Shown: in pieces, positions 27,051 through 35,542 of the stretch
Numbering within the stretch: position 1 is the stretch's first letter
Layout: each line of letters opens with the position of its first letter
Assembly: GCA_003987725.1 (NCBI GenBank)
Contig: RXJH01000010.1
Span: 229,221-293,220, forward strand
Source: Hyphomicrobium sp.
Lineage (GTDB): Bacteria > Pseudomonadota > Alphaproteobacteria > Rhizobiales > Hyphomicrobiaceae
DNA length: 64,000 bases
Direction of reading: 5' to 3'
The notes under the pieces: generated by a model
Databases searched by the model: none
Seen by the model: the letters and a program-made list of their open reading frames with translations, nothing else
What the model was told of the DNA's origin: nothing
Translations under genes and position numbers: made by a program

Positions 27051-29027
27051 CTACGGCAGCGAATGGGTGCCGGCCATGATCGGAGCGTCGGCTTCCGGCC
27101 ACAGCAGCGGCGCCAGAAGTTTCTTCGCAACGATGCCGGCACCGTGCACCGACAGGTGATTATCGTCGAAATAGAGCACGGCGTCCTCGATGTACGCGCT
27201 GCATTGCTCGTCCCTGCACAGCGCAGGGGCGACCGGCACATAGGTCGCGTTCACGTCCGAGGCGATGCTTCGCAAGTTCGCGTCCACGTCGCGGAAACGA
27301 TCGCCCTGCGAAAATTTGAAGTCCGCAGGGTCATGACCGCGGCCGGTCCATCGAGCGACCGTTGCCGGCGCCGACATGTGATTGGGAAGACGCGGGATGG
27401 GACCGAGTACGATTACACGGTGTCCGGCGCCGCTCAACGCCGCCAGCGAATTGCGCAGCCCCTGCCAATATCGCTCCGGCACCTCCATCGACCATGTGAT
27501 GGAATTCGCGGCGACGATGATCGTCGACGGGGAGATCGTGACGAGCTTGGCGATCATCTCCGTATTATAGCGAGCGCACGCTTCGCCGTTGGGCAGCAAG
27601 TCTGCAACGGGCGGACATCCGGAAGCGGTGATCTGGCGAACGCTTTCGTTTCTCGATTTCGCGAGCGACCCGAGCACGAAGCTGAATTCGACGCCATGGC
27701 TATCGGCATAGATGATGGTCTTCGGCGGAACGGCGTCGCCCAAAACACAGGTGTCGTCGAATTTGCCTTTCGCCAACTCTACCGCATGGCATTTGGTGCG
27801 CCATGGGCTCGTGTCGTTTTCGGCATCGGCGAGATCGAGAACCTGCTGCGAAAAGCGACCGGGAATGCCGTGCAACGAAATGAGTACGAGCGAAACGGCA
27901 GCCAGCGTTCCAAGCCCCAGGCCGCCGCTCCAAAAAATGGCCAGTCGCGTGAAACCGTCCGCGCCACGCCGCCGGAACGGCTGTTCGATGAAACGCCATG
28001 TGAGCGCCGCAAGTGCTACCGAGGTTGCCGCAACGGCGATTTTCTGAAGTCCGGTCAGCATCTCGACGTTCAACAGGTTCGCGAACACGATCAGCGGCCA
28101 ATGCCATAGATAGAGGCTGTAGGAAATCAGCCCGAGAAAGACGAGCGGCCGGCCGGTCAGCAGCAGGCGCGCTGGCGCGGTCTCGCCCTGCCCCGCCCAA
28201 ATGACGAGTGCCGCGCCGACGCACGGGAGGAGCGCGGCCAATCCGGGAAACGGTGTTTTCGATGTGAAGCTAAAAACGGCAATCGCGATGGCGAGCAGGC
28301 CCAGCGCACTGGCCGCATCGGACTCGCGGCGGGATGCTGGCTTCGGGACGAGGCCCAGCGCGACGATGCTTCCCGTCAACAGTTCCCAGGCGCGCGTTGG
28401 AAGCAGGAAAAACGTGCTTTGGGGATGCTCGCCGAGACGAACCACGCTCAAGAGCAATGAGCCCACCAGCAAGAACCAGATAATGAACCCGACCCGATCT
28501 CTCCGCCACTTGCAGGCGGCCATCAGAAGCAGTGGAAAGACAATATAGAACTGCTCTTCGACACCAAGGCTCCAGGTATGGAAGAGTGGCTGCGTTTCGG
28601 CCGCATGGTCGAAATAGCCGGAATGGAGAAGGCACCAGAAATTGCTGACGGAGAGCGCCGTCGCAAGCAGGCTCGACGCGAAGTGCTTCAATTCCCCGGG
28701 CAGAAGAAACAAGTACGCCAGAACGGCCGTGCAGGCGCAGACGAAGACGAGCGCAGGCACGATTCTGCGAATGCGCCGGTCGTAGAAGCTCACGACGCTG
28801 AAGGCGCCCGCTTCCAATTCCGCGGCGATCAGGCTGGTGATGAGAAAGCCGGACAGTACGAAGAAGACGTCGACGCCGACAAAACCGCCAGGCGCGATGG
28901 GGAAGCCCAGGTGATAGGCAATGACGACTGTAACTGCGATGCCCCTCAGGCCGTCCAGGTCGCGGCGATAGAGGAGACCTTGATCAAACTTGCGATCAGA
29001 CACGCGCGCTCGCGACGCGCATGGCAC
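27051..29027 (-). CDS. OafA/YrhL-type acyltransferase with SGNH domain
   Basis: A 658-residue inner-membrane acyltransferase that O-acylates a cell-surface polysaccharide or glycolipid. The N-terminal acyltransferase-3 domain (YRRDLDGLRGIAVTVVIAYH, GGFVGVDVFFVLSGFLIT, RRIRRIVPAL, HTWSLGVEEQFY) has about 10 membrane segments. The C-terminal SGNH-hydrolase domain contains YADSHGVEF and DDNHLSVHGAG. The acceptor sugar cannot be inferred; no polysaccharide cluster is adjacent. It is convergent with the acyl-CoA synthetase, 18 bases apart. A GTG at 29003 is an alternative start. Confidence 0.9.
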   Translation of the reverse strand: MPCASRARVSDRKFDQGLLYRRDLDGLRGIAVTVVIAYHLGFPIAPGGFVGVDVFFVLSGFLITSLIAAELEAGAFSVVSFYDRRIRRIVPALVFVCACTAVLAYLFLLPGELKHFASSLLATALSVSNFWCLLHSGYFDHAAETQPLFHTWSLGVEEQFYIVFPLLLMAACKWRRDRVGFIIWFLLVGSLLLSVVRLGEHPQSTFFLLPTRAWELLTGSIVALGLVPKPASRRESDAASALGLLAIAIAVFSFTSKTPFPGLAALLPCVGAALVIWAGQGETAPARLLLTGRPLVFLGLISYSLYLWHWPLIVFANLLNVEMLTGLQKIAVAATSVALAALTWRFIEQPFRRRGADGFTRLAIFWSGGLGLGTLAAVSLVLISLHGIPGRFSQQVLDLADAENDTSPWRTKCHAVELAKGKFDDTCVLGDAVPPKTIIYADSHGVEFSFVLGSLAKSRNESVRQITASGCPPVADLLPNGEACARYNTEMIAKLVTISPSTIIVAANSITWSMEVPERYWQGLRNSLAALSGAGHRVIVLGPIPRLPNHMSAPATVARWTGRGHDPADFKFSQGDRFRDVDANLRSIASDVNATYVPVAPALCRDEQCSAYIEDAVLYFDDNHLSVHGAGIVAKKLLAPLLWPEADAPIMAGTHSLP

Positions 29028-29294
29028 GCACTGTCATGTGGAAATTCCCCCGTCCGCATAAACCGACCCGACCAACGGGCGGACCTGAATTTCACTATGC
29101 CGCGACCCCTCTGGGATTTGAACCCGAAGACGTCACACATCTGTGGATAGAACTTGTTCTGCGATGCAATTTTTAGTTGCCGTAGTCTGGCGCGAAATTT
29201 CGACGACAACTTGGCTGAGGATAACAATGGTGCTGCCAATGGGCGCGAGACCACGCACGGCCAGCGTCGCGTCGAAACGACAAGGGCGACTTCG

Positions 29295-29612
29295 CTATTT
29301 CACCCAGACCTTATGCTGGCAGTCCAGCCATTTGGCGATGACGGAGCGGTCATGGAATTGGATCGCGCCGCAGTTCTGGCAGACGATCATCAGGACATTG
29401 ACCGGCGCGTTGCTCGACGAAGATTTGCGCTCGCAGGTCAGCATGTGAATGTCAACGTCGCAGTTCGAACGAAACCGTCCGCACACGGGACAGCTTGTGA
29501 TGTGTTTGCCGAATAGGAAACGGTCGACCTCGGCTTTCGTGAGGTCGCGGGTCGGCGTGGACGTTTCTGCTGGGCGGGTGGCTGTTGCAGTGTCGGTCAT
29601 TGCAGTCGCCAT
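29295..29612 (-). CDS. Hypothetical zinc-ribbon-like protein
   Basis: A 105-residue protein I do not recognise. Four cysteines are arranged as two CxxC knuckles, C41-PV-C44 and C78-QN-C81, with additional Cys51, Cys60 and Cys98. This suggests a zinc ribbon. The N-terminal 20 residues are Thr/Ala-rich and probably disordered. A second ATG at residue 5 is possible. No ribosome site is obvious. It stands alone, with a non-coding stretch of about 270 bases on each side, so context gives no function. Confidence 0.6.
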   Translation of the reverse strand: MATAMTDTATATRPAETSTPTRDLTKAEVDRFLFGKHITSCPVCGRFRSNCDVDIHMLTCERKSSSSNAPVNVLMIVCQNCGAIQFHDRSVIAKWLDCQHKVWVK

Positions 29613-29897
29613 TTGAATAATTCGGTTATCCAGAATCGTATGATGAGAACGCGCTCGTTACAAGACGAGTTCGAATGACGGCTCAATATTTGATCCCAGT
29701 TTTTCAATGTTAGTTCTTGTGCGGCGCAGTATTTCGCACCGCAACGGCCTCATAGACTCTTGTTTCTCCGTCTGTTGCCGAAGCCTCTGGCATAACGATC
29801 TCTGATCCGGAACAGCGTGCGCGTGAATACGTTGACCACCTGATCGTGGGGGCAGTCGCGATCAACCAAAACAGGTCAACACAGGAGAGACCCCATA

Positions 29898-30704
29898 ATG
29901 CTGAAATATTCTATTGCTGCCCTTGCACTTGTTGCGGGATCGACCTGCGCATTCGCAGATCCAAACGGCGGCGCGGGACCATCCTCGGCTGGTGCTGGCG
30001 CCGGCGGCGCCGCGTCGATGGAGCGTTCAGGCGGCGGTTCATCGATGCGCGGCGACTCGATGGAAAAGGGCGCCGGCCCATCCAGAAACTCCGGCGGATC
30101 AATGAACGACGAGCGCGGCTCGCGGGATGGCAGGCCCGCAGCTGCACGTGAAAACTCGGCCTCCGATGAGGGCGCGCGCGATCACTCGAAACATCAAGCG
30201 AGCGATAACGATCGTCAGCTGAAGAACGAAAGACAGGCCGGTGATCGCGAACGGCAAGGCGGGGATCGGCAAGCGAAAGACGAAGACCAAAACGCCAAGC
30301 ACAAGTCTTCCGACCGGGCCGACAGGAATGATCGCAACGACCGCAACGACCGGATGGGCGCTTCCGAGAGGTCGAGGAACGACAGATCTTCTACCGGCGC
30401 GAGCGAAGGCACAGAAGGCAAGGGTGGACCGAAGGGCTCGATTACCAGCGTCAGCCCCGAACAGAAAACGCGCGTCAGGGCAGCCTTCGCCGGTCATCGT
30501 GTAACGCCTGCTCATAACGTTGGCGTCGCCGTGAACGTCGGCGTCAGGATCCCGCGCTCGGTTCATATCTATGCCGTACCCGTCGAGATCATCTCGATCG
30601 TGCCGAGTTATCGTGGATACGAATACTTCATGATCGACGAAGATCACGTTGCGATCGTCGATCCGGACACGCTCGAGGTCGTCGACATCATCGTCGTCGC
30701 GTAG
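29898..30704 (+). CDS. Secreted DUF1236 domain protein
   Basis: A 268-residue exported protein. The signal peptide is MLKYSIAALALVAGSTCAFA. A long low-complexity hydrophilic region follows, rich in Gly, Ser, Asp, Arg and Asn, with a run of DRN triplets around residues 148-158. The C-terminal 60 residues, from VRIPRSVHIYAVPVEIISIV to the final IIVVA, match the DUF1236 domain of unknown function found in Rhizobiales. AGGAGAGACC lies just upstream of the ATG. The leader can pair GTTGACC (29831) with GGTCAAC (29874). A clear terminator follows. Confidence 0.85.
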   Translation: MLKYSIAALALVAGSTCAFADPNGGAGPSSAGAGAGGAASMERSGGGSSMRGDSMEKGAGPSRNSGGSMNDERGSRDGRPAAARENSASDEGARDHSKHQASDNDRQLKNERQAGDRERQGGDRQAKDEDQNAKHKSSDRADRNDRNDRNDRMGASERSRNDRSSTGASEGTEGKGGPKGSITSVSPEQKTRVRAAFAGHRVTPAHNVGVAVNVGVRIPRSVHIYAVPVEIISIVPSYRGYEYFMIDEDHVAIVDPDTLEVVDIIVVA

Positions 30705-30727
30705 CGAACCGCCCACAAAACACTGCA

Positions 30728-30758
30728 AAGCCGCCGGCCCGGTGCTGGCGGCTTTTTT
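30728..30758 (+). terminator. Rho-independent terminator of the DUF1236 gene
   Basis: AAGCCGCC (30728-30735) and GGCGGCTT (30747-30754) form an 8-base stem around an 11-base loop, followed by a T-run to 30758. It begins 24 bases after the DUF1236 stop. It is one of the clearest intrinsic terminators in the window. Confidence 0.85.
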
Positions 30759-30819
30759 CATGCGAGGCCAACCCGCATTCCCGCAATCCTGGCCGCCGCA
30801 GCCGAAGAACGGCGTCGAG

Positions 30820-30849
30820 TTGACGGATGTTATAACATCCGAATATAAG
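30820..30849 (+). promoter_or_regulatory. Promoter with embedded Zur-type box
   Basis: TTGACG (30820-30825) and TATAAG (30844-30849) are 18 bases apart. Between and overlapping them lies CGGATGTTATAACATCCG (30824-30841), a perfect 18-base palindrome with the ATGTTATAACAT core typical of zinc-uptake-regulator (Zur) sites. A repressor bound here would block RNA polymerase. The first gene downstream is a COG0523 metallochaperone GTPase, a classical Zur target. Confidence 0.8.
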
Positions 30850-30877
30850 ACCCATCTTCAACCCCGGGAGATTGCCC

Positions 30878-32137
30878 ATGGACTCCGACATCCTCGCTCA
30901 CTTGAAAACGACGGCTGCGACGCCCGACCGGCGCCTGCCCGTCACCGTCCTTTCCGGATTTCTCGGCGCGGGGAAGACGACACTTCTCAATCACGTCTTG
31001 AACAACCGCGACGGTCTCAAGGTCGCGGTGATCGTCAACGACATGAGCGAGGTCAACGTCGACGCCGATGTCGTCGCAATGGGCGGGGCCAATCTCTCGC
31101 GGACGGACGAGACGCTCGTCGAGATGTCGAACGGTTGCATCTGCTGCACGCTGCGCGACGACCTCTTGAAGGAAGTGCACCGGCTCGCAGGCGAGCGCCG
31201 GTTCGACTATCTGCTCATCGAATCGACCGGCATCGCGGAGCCGCTTCCCGTTGCGACGACATTCGAGTTTCGCGATGAAACCGGGCGCAGCCTATCGGAC
31301 GTTGCGCGCCTGGATACCATGGTGACGGTGGTCGATGCCGCGCATCTCCTTAAGGATTATTCCTCGCGGGATTTTCTGAAGGATCGCGGCGAAATCGCTG
31401 GCGAGGGCGACGAACGCCCGCTCGTGCAGCTGCTGGTCGAGCAGATTGAATTTGCCGACGTCATCGTCCTCAACAAGATCGATATTGCGAAGCCGGAGGA
31501 CATCGCGTCGGCGCGAACGATCATTCGCTCCCTCAACGCCGATGCCCGCATCATCGAAACGAGCCACGCGCGCGTCGATATGCGCGACATTCTCGATACC
31601 GGCCTCTTCAACTTCGAACAGGCCCACCGTCACCCGACGTGGCTCCGAGAGCTCAACAGCTTCGACCAGCACACGCCGGAAACGGACGAATACGGCATCG
31701 CGAGTTTCGTCTACCGCGCGCGACGGCCATTCGAACCGGCGAAGCTACACGCATTCTTCAACACGTCATGGCAAGGCGTCGTGCGGGCGAAAGGATTTTT
31801 CTGGCTGGCCTCCCGTCCGCAATGGGTTGGCGAACTCAGTCAGGCCGGGGCCCTCGTCCGCCACGAGGCGATTGGCTACTGGTGGGCGGCGGTGCCGAAA
31901 GAGAACTGGCCGAGCGATGAAAGCCTCGTCGCGCGCATCGACAAGGGCTGGCACAAGATTTGGGGCGATCGCAGGCAAGAAATCGTCTTCATCGGCACGC
32001 GCGACATGAACAAGGAGAAGATCACCGCGGACCTCGACGCATGCCTGCTTCCCATCGCGGAGAGCGGGCCGATCGACACATCGGCCTGGCGGCGGCTGGC
32101 CGATCCCTTCCCCGAGTGGCGGCGGGACGCTGCGTAA
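30878..32137 (+). CDS. COG0523 family GTPase (CobW/ZigA-type zinc metallochaperone)
   Basis: A 419-residue G3E GTPase. The Walker A motif [13 protein letters not shown] is near residues 27-39, the metal-binding CxCC motif is in [12 protein letters not shown], Walker B-like [11 protein letters not shown] follows and the guanine motif is VLNKID. The C-terminal CobW domain contains [18 protein letters not shown]. Zur-controlled members transfer zinc to client enzymes when zinc is scarce, and the palindrome in this promoter supports that role over cobalt or nitrile-hydratase variants. ATG at 30878, with CGGGAG seven bases upstream, is chosen over an in-frame TTG at 30872. No client gene is adjacent. 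Confidence 0.9.
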   Translation: MDSDILAHLKTTAATPDRRLPVTVLSGFLGAGKTTLLNHVLNNRDGLKVAVIVNDMSEVNVDADVVAMGGANLSRTDETLVEMSNGCICCTLRDDLLKEVHRLAGERRFDYLLIESTGIAEPLPVATTFEFRDETGRSLSDVARLDTMVTVVDAAHLLKDYSSRDFLKDRGEIAGEGDERPLVQLLVEQIEFADVIVLNKIDIAKPEDIASARTIIRSLNADARIIETSHARVDMRDILDTGLFNFEQAHRHPTWLRELNSFDQHTPETDEYGIASFVYRARRPFEPAKLHAFFNTSWQGVVRAKGFFWLASRPQWVGELSQAGALVRHEAIGYWWAAVPKENWPSDESLVARIDKGWHKIWGDRRQEIVFIGTRDMNKEKITADLDACLLPIAESGPIDTSAWRRLADPFPEWRRDAA

Positions 32138-32168
32138 CGGATCGGTGACACAGAAATGATCATACTGA

Positions 32169-32192
32169 GCCGGGCGTCCTCCAACGTCCGGC
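32169..32192 (+). terminator. Terminator-like hairpin after the COG0523 gene
   Basis: GCCGGGCGT (32169-32177) and ACGTCCGGC (32184-32192) form a 9-base stem (one G-T pair) with a CCTCCA loop. An AT-rich tail with TTTTT starts about 12 bases later. It lies 31 bases after the stop codon. The delayed T-run makes efficiency uncertain. Confidence 0.5.
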
Positions 32193-32365
32193 CATACATA
32201 TAATTTTTCTTCATTTTATTTCACTGAGCGGGACTAAAACTGCGCAAGGCTGCCCTGCTCTCAGCGTAACCCTCTGTGCACAATCGATCGCGCACGTTAT
32301 GAGGGTAGCGTCTTTCGACCAACGTCCTTGCCTACGACAACCCCCCTGCAATGGAGTGTGTCTCG

Positions 32366-33355
32366 ATGGTTTCCAACCGGCTCATTGCCGCCCTGGCCGC
32401 CGCGGCGGTTATCTGTGTTCCGATGGCTCGTGCGTGTGCCGAGGAGGCCGACGCTGAAAGTCTCGTGAATGCGCTCAATGCCGTTTTCGGCAAGCACCCC
32501 GGCGTGCGCGCCGCGCACACGCACGGTATCTGCGTCAAAGGGAACTTCGTGCCGTCGGCCGACGCGCCAAGCCTTACCAAGGCCCCGCACTTCAATTCGA
32601 AGACGCCCGTTGGCGTCATTGGCCGCTTCTCGATGGGCGGCGGCGATCCCGATGCGCCGAATGCGCAGAAGGATAACGTGCGCGGCATCGCGATGCATTT
32701 CGACCTCGGCAAAGGCAACAACACGGACCTGCTGCTGATCTCGGCGCCCATGTTCGTCGCGAAAGACCCGGATCAATTCTTGAAGCTCCTGACGACCGTC
32801 GCCACGAAAGACAAGGAAATGATTGGCGCTTACTTCAAGGACAATCCGAACTCGACGCGGCAGGCCGAGTGGCTCAATGCGCGGCCGGTGCCCGCGAGCT
32901 ATGGATCAGTCAATTATTGGGGCGTCCACGCCTTCACGTTCACGAACGCGGACGGCAAGAAGCAGATCTTCAAGTACAAGGCGCTGCCGGTCGGCGGCGA
33001 GGTCGGTATCTCGGACGACGAAGCGAAGAAGAAGGACGCCGACTTCTACAGGCCTGAACTGAAGGACCGTCTGGCCAAGGGTCCCGTGCAGTTCACGTTG
33101 ACGGCAATCCTCGGCGAGCCCGGCGATCCACTCGACGATCCGACCGCGCTCTGGCCGGAAGACAAACGCAAGTCCGTCAATCTCGGCACGATCTCCATCA
33201 CCGATTTCGAGGATGCGAAGACGTGCGATGAGGCGATCTTCGATCCGACGAACGTCGTCGATGGCGTCGAAGGGCCGGAAAACGATAAGATCTTCCCGAT
33301 GCGCTCGCAGGCGTACGCGGTATCGTTCTCACGGCGAGAAGCGCCCCAGCAATAA
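32366..33355 (+). CDS. Periplasmic catalase-family peroxidase (SrpA-like)
   Basis: A 329-residue haem peroxidase of the small catalase family (SrpA type). A signal peptide (MVSNRLIAALAAAAVICVPM to RACAE) implies export. The catalytic histidine region reads GVRAAHTHGICVKGNFVPS. Further family segments are FSMGGGDPDAPNAQKDNVRG (then IAMHF) and PDQFLKLL. These enzymes lack much of the classical catalase and use hydrogen peroxide as oxidant for organic substrates; the substrate is unknown. ATG at 32366 has GGAG nine bases upstream and gives a better signal peptide than ATG 32351. A perfect hairpin element follows the stop. Confidence 0.87.
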   Translation: MVSNRLIAALAAAAVICVPMARACAEEADAESLVNALNAVFGKHPGVRAAHTHGICVKGNFVPSADAPSLTKAPHFNSKTPVGVIGRFSMGGGDPDAPNAQKDNVRGIAMHFDLGKGNNTDLLLISAPMFVAKDPDQFLKLLTTVATKDKEMIGAYFKDNPNSTRQAEWLNARPVPASYGSVNYWGVHAFTFTNADGKKQIFKYKALPVGGEVGISDDEAKKKDADFYRPELKDRLAKGPVQFTLTAILGEPGDPLDDPTALWPEDKRKSVNLGTISITDFEDAKTCDEAIFDPTNVVDGVEGPENDKIFPMRSQAYAVSFSRREAPQQ

Positions 33356-33370
33356 TAGCAAAGAAAAGCC

Positions 33371-33401
33371 GTCATCCTCGGCGTGAGGCCGAGGATGACG
33401 T
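33371..33401. repeat. Short CGTCATCCTCGGC hairpin element
   Basis: CGTCATCCTCGGC (33371-33383) and GCCGAGGATGACG (33389-33401) form a 13-base perfect stem with the loop GTGAG. Its arms are the same terminal sequence as the large quasi-palindromic repeats, as though only the two ends were kept. It lies between the convergent peroxidase and SRPBCC genes, where it could also act as a bidirectional terminator, although no T-run follows. Confidence 0.8.
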
Positions 33402-33422
33402 TCAGTGCTGTTACATGTGCGA

Positions 33423-33947
33423 TCAGCGCTTCTGAATGCTGGCCAGGTAAGCTTCCAGCTGCTCGAAGGTGCCGCTGAAGCCCTGCGTCATGCCTGGGCG
33501 GCCCTTATCGAAGGTATCGGCCTCTTCGTCGCTCGGGTTGAACGGAGTCCACGAGACGGTCATCTTCGTGCGGCCGTCATCGAGCTCTTCCAGCGTGAAG
33601 ACCGACAGCATCTCCAGCGGCCACGTCGGGCTCATCGGGTGGCGCGTGATGCCGCCCTCCGCATCCGAAAATGAATTGATGAAGACGATGCGTTCAGGCG
33701 CGGAGATTTCGCGATAGACGAACCGTCCCCACATTGTCGAGCCGTCGGGCGCTTGCAGGCCGTAGTGAAAAATGCCGCCCGGACGCAGATCCATCTTGGT
33801 GCCGATGACCTTGAAGCCTTTCGGTCCCCACCAGTGCTTTATGTGCTCAGGCTCGGTGAAGGCTTTGTACATGAGATCCCGCGGCGCATCGAAGATGCGC
33901 GAAATGACGAACGGTTCCACTTTCTGACCTTCCACAACTTTGTTCAT
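33423..33947 (-). CDS. SRPBCC (START/AHSA1-type) protein
   Basis: A 174-residue SRPBCC-fold ligand-binding protein. Family hallmarks are VISRIFDAPRDLMYKAFTEP, HIKHWWGPKGF and the terminal FEQLEAYLASI. It is very similar to the second half of the preceding gene (34061-35086), so the two arose by recent tandem duplication. ATG at 33947 is preceded by GGAAGGC; the frame remains open much further upstream, into sequence antisense to nothing recognisable, which is ignored. It is the third gene of an ArsR-led minus-strand operon. Ligand unknown. Confidence 0.9.
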   Translation of the reverse strand: MNKVVEGQKVEPFVISRIFDAPRDLMYKAFTEPEHIKHWWGPKGFKVIGTKMDLRPGGIFHYGLQAPDGSTMWGRFVYREISAPERIVFINSFSDAEGGITRHPMSPTWPLEMLSVFTLEELDDGRTKMTVSWTPFNPSDEEADTFDKGRPGMTQGFSGTFEQLEAYLASIQKR

Positions 33948-34060
33948 GCCTTCCACTCTCCCTTCGCAGTTCGATATTCCGCCGATAGATCGAAGCAGCC
34001 GTTCCAACCGGCGGCGTGTCCACCGCAAGACGCCGCCGGTGATATCGGGTGTAGCGATAT

Positions 34061-35086
34061 TTACTTGAGCGATTGGTTCTTCTGGATGCGCGCCAGGTAA
34101 GCTTCCAGCTGTTCGAGCGTGCCGCTCCAGCCCTGGGTCATGCTTGGGCGGCCCTTGTCGAAGGTTTCGACCTCGTCGTCGCTCGCGTTGTATGGCGACC
34201 AGTTTAGGGTCAGCTTCGTGCGGCCGTCGTCGAGCTCTTCGAGCGTAAAGACCGATAGCAATTCGAGCGGCCAACCGGGGCTCATCGGGTGGCGCGTGAT
34301 GCCGCCCTCCGCATCCGAGAATGAATTGATCAGGACGACGCGTTCGGGAGCGGAGATTTCGCGGTAGACGAAGCGCCCCCACATCGTCGAGCCATCGGGT
34401 GCCTGCATCCCATAATGAAAGGTGCCGCCCGGACGCAGATCCATCTCGGAGGCGATGACCTTGAAGCCTTTTGGGCCCCACCAATGTTTCATGTGTTCCG
34501 GATCGGTGAACACCTTGAACACGAGGTCACGCGGGGCATCGAAAATGCGCGAAATAACGAACGGCTGCGTCTTCTGATTTTGGGTACTTTTACTCACGGC
34601 GTTTCCTTCCTTTCGGGACAAATGGAGATCGAGGCGGGCGAGCGTCTGATGGGCGCCCTCGACCGCACCGAACTTCGCCATCTCGTCGCGACGTTCACGC
34701 GTCGCGGCGAGGAGGCGCAGTGTGACGCGCGTCTTGCGGTTTTCCGTTTCGAACGTGATCCAGACTTTGAACGGCTCGAAGTCGGGCCTCGTCTCGCCAG
34801 CGTCGTGGTCGTAGGCGAGAAGTTCCGGGGGCTTCACTTCAGTATATCGGACGCGGTTCGGGTAGTCCGTGCCATCGGGTCCGTGCATCGTGAACAGCCA
34901 TTGGCCGCCGGGGCGAACGTCCATCTCATATGTCGTCGTGGTGAAGCCGTTCGGTCCCCACCAATTGCTGATGTGAACGGGGTCCTTGAAGGCTTCAAAC
35001 ACGAGTTCGCGCGGAGCATCGAAGACGCGCGTGGTGACGATTTCTCTTTCGGCTTCGCTCCCGTCATTTCGATTTTTTGCGGCCAC
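34061..35086 (-). CDS. Tandem SRPBCC fusion protein with internal start site
   Basis: A continuous 341-codon frame holds two complete SRPBCC domains. Domain 1 (about residues 8-155) begins EREIVTTRVFDAPRELVFEA, and domain 2 (about 170-335) begins PFVISRIFDAPRDLVFKVFT. Normally these are separate genes. Here there is no stop after domain 1. However, a GTG at 34597, at the junction, is preceded by AAGGAAGGAAACGCC, a strong ribosome site, so domain 2 may also be made alone. GTG at 35086 (AAGGAG upstream) is the likely overall start and overlaps the ArsR stop by 23 bases. The adjacent single-domain gene is a duplicate of domain 2. Confidence 0.82.
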   Translation of the reverse strand: MAAKNRNDGSEAEREIVTTRVFDAPRELVFEAFKDPVHISNWWGPNGFTTTTYEMDVRPGGQWLFTMHGPDGTDYPNRVRYTEVKPPELLAYDHDAGETRPDFEPFKVWITFETENRKTRVTLRLLAATRERRDEMAKFGAVEGAHQTLARLDLHLSRKEGNAVSKSTQNQKTQPFVISRIFDAPRDLVFKVFTDPEHMKHWWGPKGFKVIASEMDLRPGGTFHYGMQAPDGSTMWGRFVYREISAPERVVLINSFSDAEGGITRHPMSPGWPLELLSVFTLEELDDGRTKLTLNWSPYNASDDEVETFDKGRPSMTQGWSGTLEQLEAYLARIQKNQSLK

Positions 35087-35435
35087 CCTTTTTCTCCTTC
35101 GCCTGCAACACACGTAGGTACTCGTCGAGGCGATCGAAGCTCTGCTCCCAGAACTTACGGTAGTGCTCGACCCAGTCGTCGACTTCCTTCAGCGGCCCTG
35201 GCTCGAGGCGGCAGGGGCGCCACTGCGCCTCGCGTCCGCGCGCGATCAGCCCCGCGCGCTCCAGAACCTTGAGGTGCTTGGAAACGGCTGGGAGGCTCAT
35301 CTCGAACGGTTCGGCGAGATCGGTGACGGACGTTTCACCCAGCGCCAGCCGCGCCAGGATTGCGCGCCTTGTCGGGTCAGCAAGCGCTGCGAACGTTTCA
35401 CTCAGCCGGTCGGCGGTTGGCATGTATTTAGCCAT
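35064..35435 (-). CDS. ArsR-family transcriptional regulator
   Basis: A 123-residue winged-helix repressor of the type paired with SRPBCC genes. The HTH reads FAALADPTRRAILARLALGE, then TSVTDLAEPFEMSLPAVSKHLKVLE in continuation. The C-terminal segment WVEHYRKFWEQSFDRLDEYL is typical of SRPBCC-associated ArsR proteins. No metal-binding cysteine motif is present, so it is unlikely to sense arsenic. An ATG ten codons upstream (35465) lies inside the predicted promoter, so ATG 35435 is preferred. It heads an operon with the two SRPBCC genes, which it probably represses. Confidence 0.88.
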   Translation of the reverse strand: MAKYMPTADRLSETFAALADPTRRAILARLALGETSVTDLAEPFEMSLPAVSKHLKVLERAGLIARGREAQWRPCRLEPGPLKEVDDWVEHYRKFWEQSFDRLDEYLRVLQAKEKKGGRKKSK

Positions 35436-35444
35436 CTCGTTAAA

Positions 35445-35485
35445 TAACTGTTCGGTTAAATACATGCGATGAGAAAGGAGGTCAA
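35445..35485 (-). promoter_or_regulatory. ArsR operon promoter and operator
   Basis: On the minus strand, TTGACC (35480-35485), 17 bases, then TATTTA (35457-35462) forms a promoter. Overlapping and following the -10 is an inverted repeat, TAAC (35445-35448), six bases, then GTTA (35455-35458), in an AT-rich stretch. This places the transcription start near 35450 and supports the ArsR ATG at 35435. It is the expected site for autorepression. Confidence 0.55.
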
Positions 35486-35542
35486 GTCGTAAAGTCCCTC
35501 ACCTGCCCTTCGGGCATCCTCTCCCGTACCGGGCCCCCAGCT

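Noticed and set aside
29095-29140. A tRNA-like T-arm sequence (GGGTTCAAATCCC on the minus strand)
   Set aside because: No acceptor, D or anticodon arm can be drawn around it and the T-stem pairs only three bases. It could be a remnant of an integration site, but no integrase is present.
30300-30360. Tandem repeat-like GAYMGNAAY units in the DUF1236 gene
   Set aside because: These encode Asp-Arg-Asn repeats inside a low-complexity linker of a secreted protein. The units are short, imperfect and fully explained by the coding sequence; not a CRISPR.
33948-34484. N-terminal extension of the downstream SRPBCC gene to 353 codons
   Set aside because: The extension is antisense-like arginine-rich sequence overlapping the previous gene in another frame. 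ATG 33947 with a good ribosome site gives the normal family length.
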